Translations under genes and position numbers: made by a program
Notes under the pieces: model-generated
What the model saw: the letters and a program-made list of their open reading frames with translations, nothing else
The model's database searches: none
What the model was told of the DNA's origin: nothing
Assembly: GCA_003260075.1 (NCBI GenBank)
Contig: QLIY01000059.1
Location: 71,599 to 135,598 of the forward strand
Origin: Phallusia mammillata
Taxonomy: Eukaryota > Chordata > Ascidiacea > Phlebobranchia > Ascidiidae
DNA length: 64,000 nucleotides
Reading direction: 5' to 3'
In this document: in pieces, positions 62,786 through 64,000 of the stretch
Layout of the letters: each line of letters starts with the position of its first letter
How positions within the stretch are numbered: position 1 is the stretch's first letter

Positions 62786-64000
62786 CTGTCTTACAAACAT
62801 GCTTTGAAGGTTTTTAATGAAAACGTCTGTAAATTATGCAGAAAGAGTTGCAACGGAAATGTCACATTCATATATTCCGGTTTTTAATTTTACAGGCATG
62901 AAATATTCATGCAATTTGTGTGGATAGCTACTTGACCTATTGCCAAGTCGCTACTAAAGCCACTCCAATTTCTCAATTATTCAAACATCGTTTCAAGAAT
63001 ATAACCTTAATCTAAGCGGCCATGAACTTGACTTTCGCATGATAGGCCTACCGATAAATAACTTTGGAGTTGGGATGGTATTCTGAAGGTTATTTTTCAG
63101 AAAAACAAACAATAACATGAATTTTGACTTATGACACTTTTTAATGTGTAACAAACTAATGATAACTTGGTTTACAGCCGTACAGTTCCATACACATGTT
63201 AAAAATATAGGATTGGGTTTTGTAGAAAATATTAATTTTTTTGCTTGTTATTCATATTTGATTGTGTACAATGGAAATAGTTACTATATGCTTTCGAGGC
63301 TAGAAAAAATTGAAGTTATTCAAGTAAGACTAGAAATGATTTGAAGTTATGTAAGTAAATGTACAAGCAAAAATGTAACGCACAATATAATTTTTCAAGG
63401 AATACTTAATCCATCGTGAATAGTATAATATTCTAGCAAGTTGAAAGCAGAGTAAATTGTGTAAACTGCAACTTGACTAACTATAAAAAGGTCAATTGGG
63501 TTCGAAACCGATACCATCGTAAACGTGAAGTAAAAAATGGCTATAAAGTATAAACCTTGTGTCAACGAACTTTGCAGCATTAACAAATTGAGTGGCTGCT
63601 ACGGGAAGCTTAAAAGGCGCAACAAAACTTTCAGGAGGCTGAAAGGAGTAAGCCGCGTCTTATGAACACAAACCCGTTGTAACAATTCTCCAGACAAAGA
63701 GCGGCAGGCTTCGACTAGAATAGCATAACGGTTACAACATATATTTCTGTCATCGGCGTTAATGGATATGTTTTCGTCAAGGCAGAAAAAACGATAGTGG
63801 CCCGTTAGGAAAGCTATAGATAAGCCTGTCTCTTTCAGATAAATGAGTTTCGAGTTGGAAACGTGCGTCCGGTTCTTTGTTACGTCACAACCGAAAAACG
63901 TTCTTTTGCTGCTCGCATTAGGCTTGCACTGGCTGGTTGTGTATGAGCACAAGTTATAGTTAAATGTAAAATGGAAATCTGAAAGTAAAAGGTTGTCGTG
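62786..64000. other. Terminal stretch without a supported gene
   Basis: A 117-codon minus-strand frame at 63599-63952 is the only sizeable one. It has several cysteines but no signal peptide, recognised domain or splice partner, so it is not called as a gene. Confidence 0.35.

Noticed and set aside
63599..63952. 117-codon minus-strand frame with several cysteines
   Set aside because: No signal peptide or convincing splice sites; kept only as a possibility.

Overview
The window looks like a piece of a compact invertebrate deuterostome genome, most probably an ascidian tunicate. The reasons are short multi-exon genes with introns of a few hundred bases, chordate-type families (SPECC1L, LARP6, a CART-like peptide), many short MITE-type repeats and very polymorphic near-duplicate sequence. 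The species cannot be fixed from sequence alone. I rebuilt six multi-exon or single-exon genes, plus one tandem paralogue pair, by joining exons at GT/AG sites with matching phase.

Layout: 1-16,042 holds no gene I can support, only assembly joins and one MITE. 16,043-29,024 (+) is a cytospin (SPECC1L/SPECC1) gene of 16 coding exons ending in a calponin-homology domain. 30,083-38,387 (-) is a 13-exon AidB/ACDH-11-type acyl-CoA dehydrogenase, convergent with cytospin. 38,922-39,479 and 40,022-40,576 (both -) are two intronless tandem paralogues with a C-terminal death-fold-like domain. 46,305-50,991 (+) is an eight-exon LARP6. 51,419-57,063 (-) is an eight-exon, 325-residue gene of unknown family with a GYAGFVP motif that suggests an axonemal protein; it converges on LARP6 so closely that the 3' ends may overlap. 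60,506-62,266 (+) is a four-exon secreted peptide precursor whose six-cysteine C-terminus has almost exactly the spacing of CART.

The genes do not form an obvious pathway. The dehydrogenase and the two death-fold genes share a strand with gaps of about 540 bases, which is too wide for a typical tight tunicate operon.

Two structural themes run through the window. The first is 20 runs of 10-12 G, all on the + strand, most sitting between two near-identical copies of flanking sequence, plus two single N's with the same arrangement. These look like fixed-length scaffold gaps between contigs that really overlap, with N converted to G, so the duplications are probably haplotype or contig-end artefacts. 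The second is non-autonomous DNA transposons: at least five hAT-type elements, four of them with perfect 8-bp target duplications, and four pogo/Tigger-like elements beginning CAGTAAACCT.
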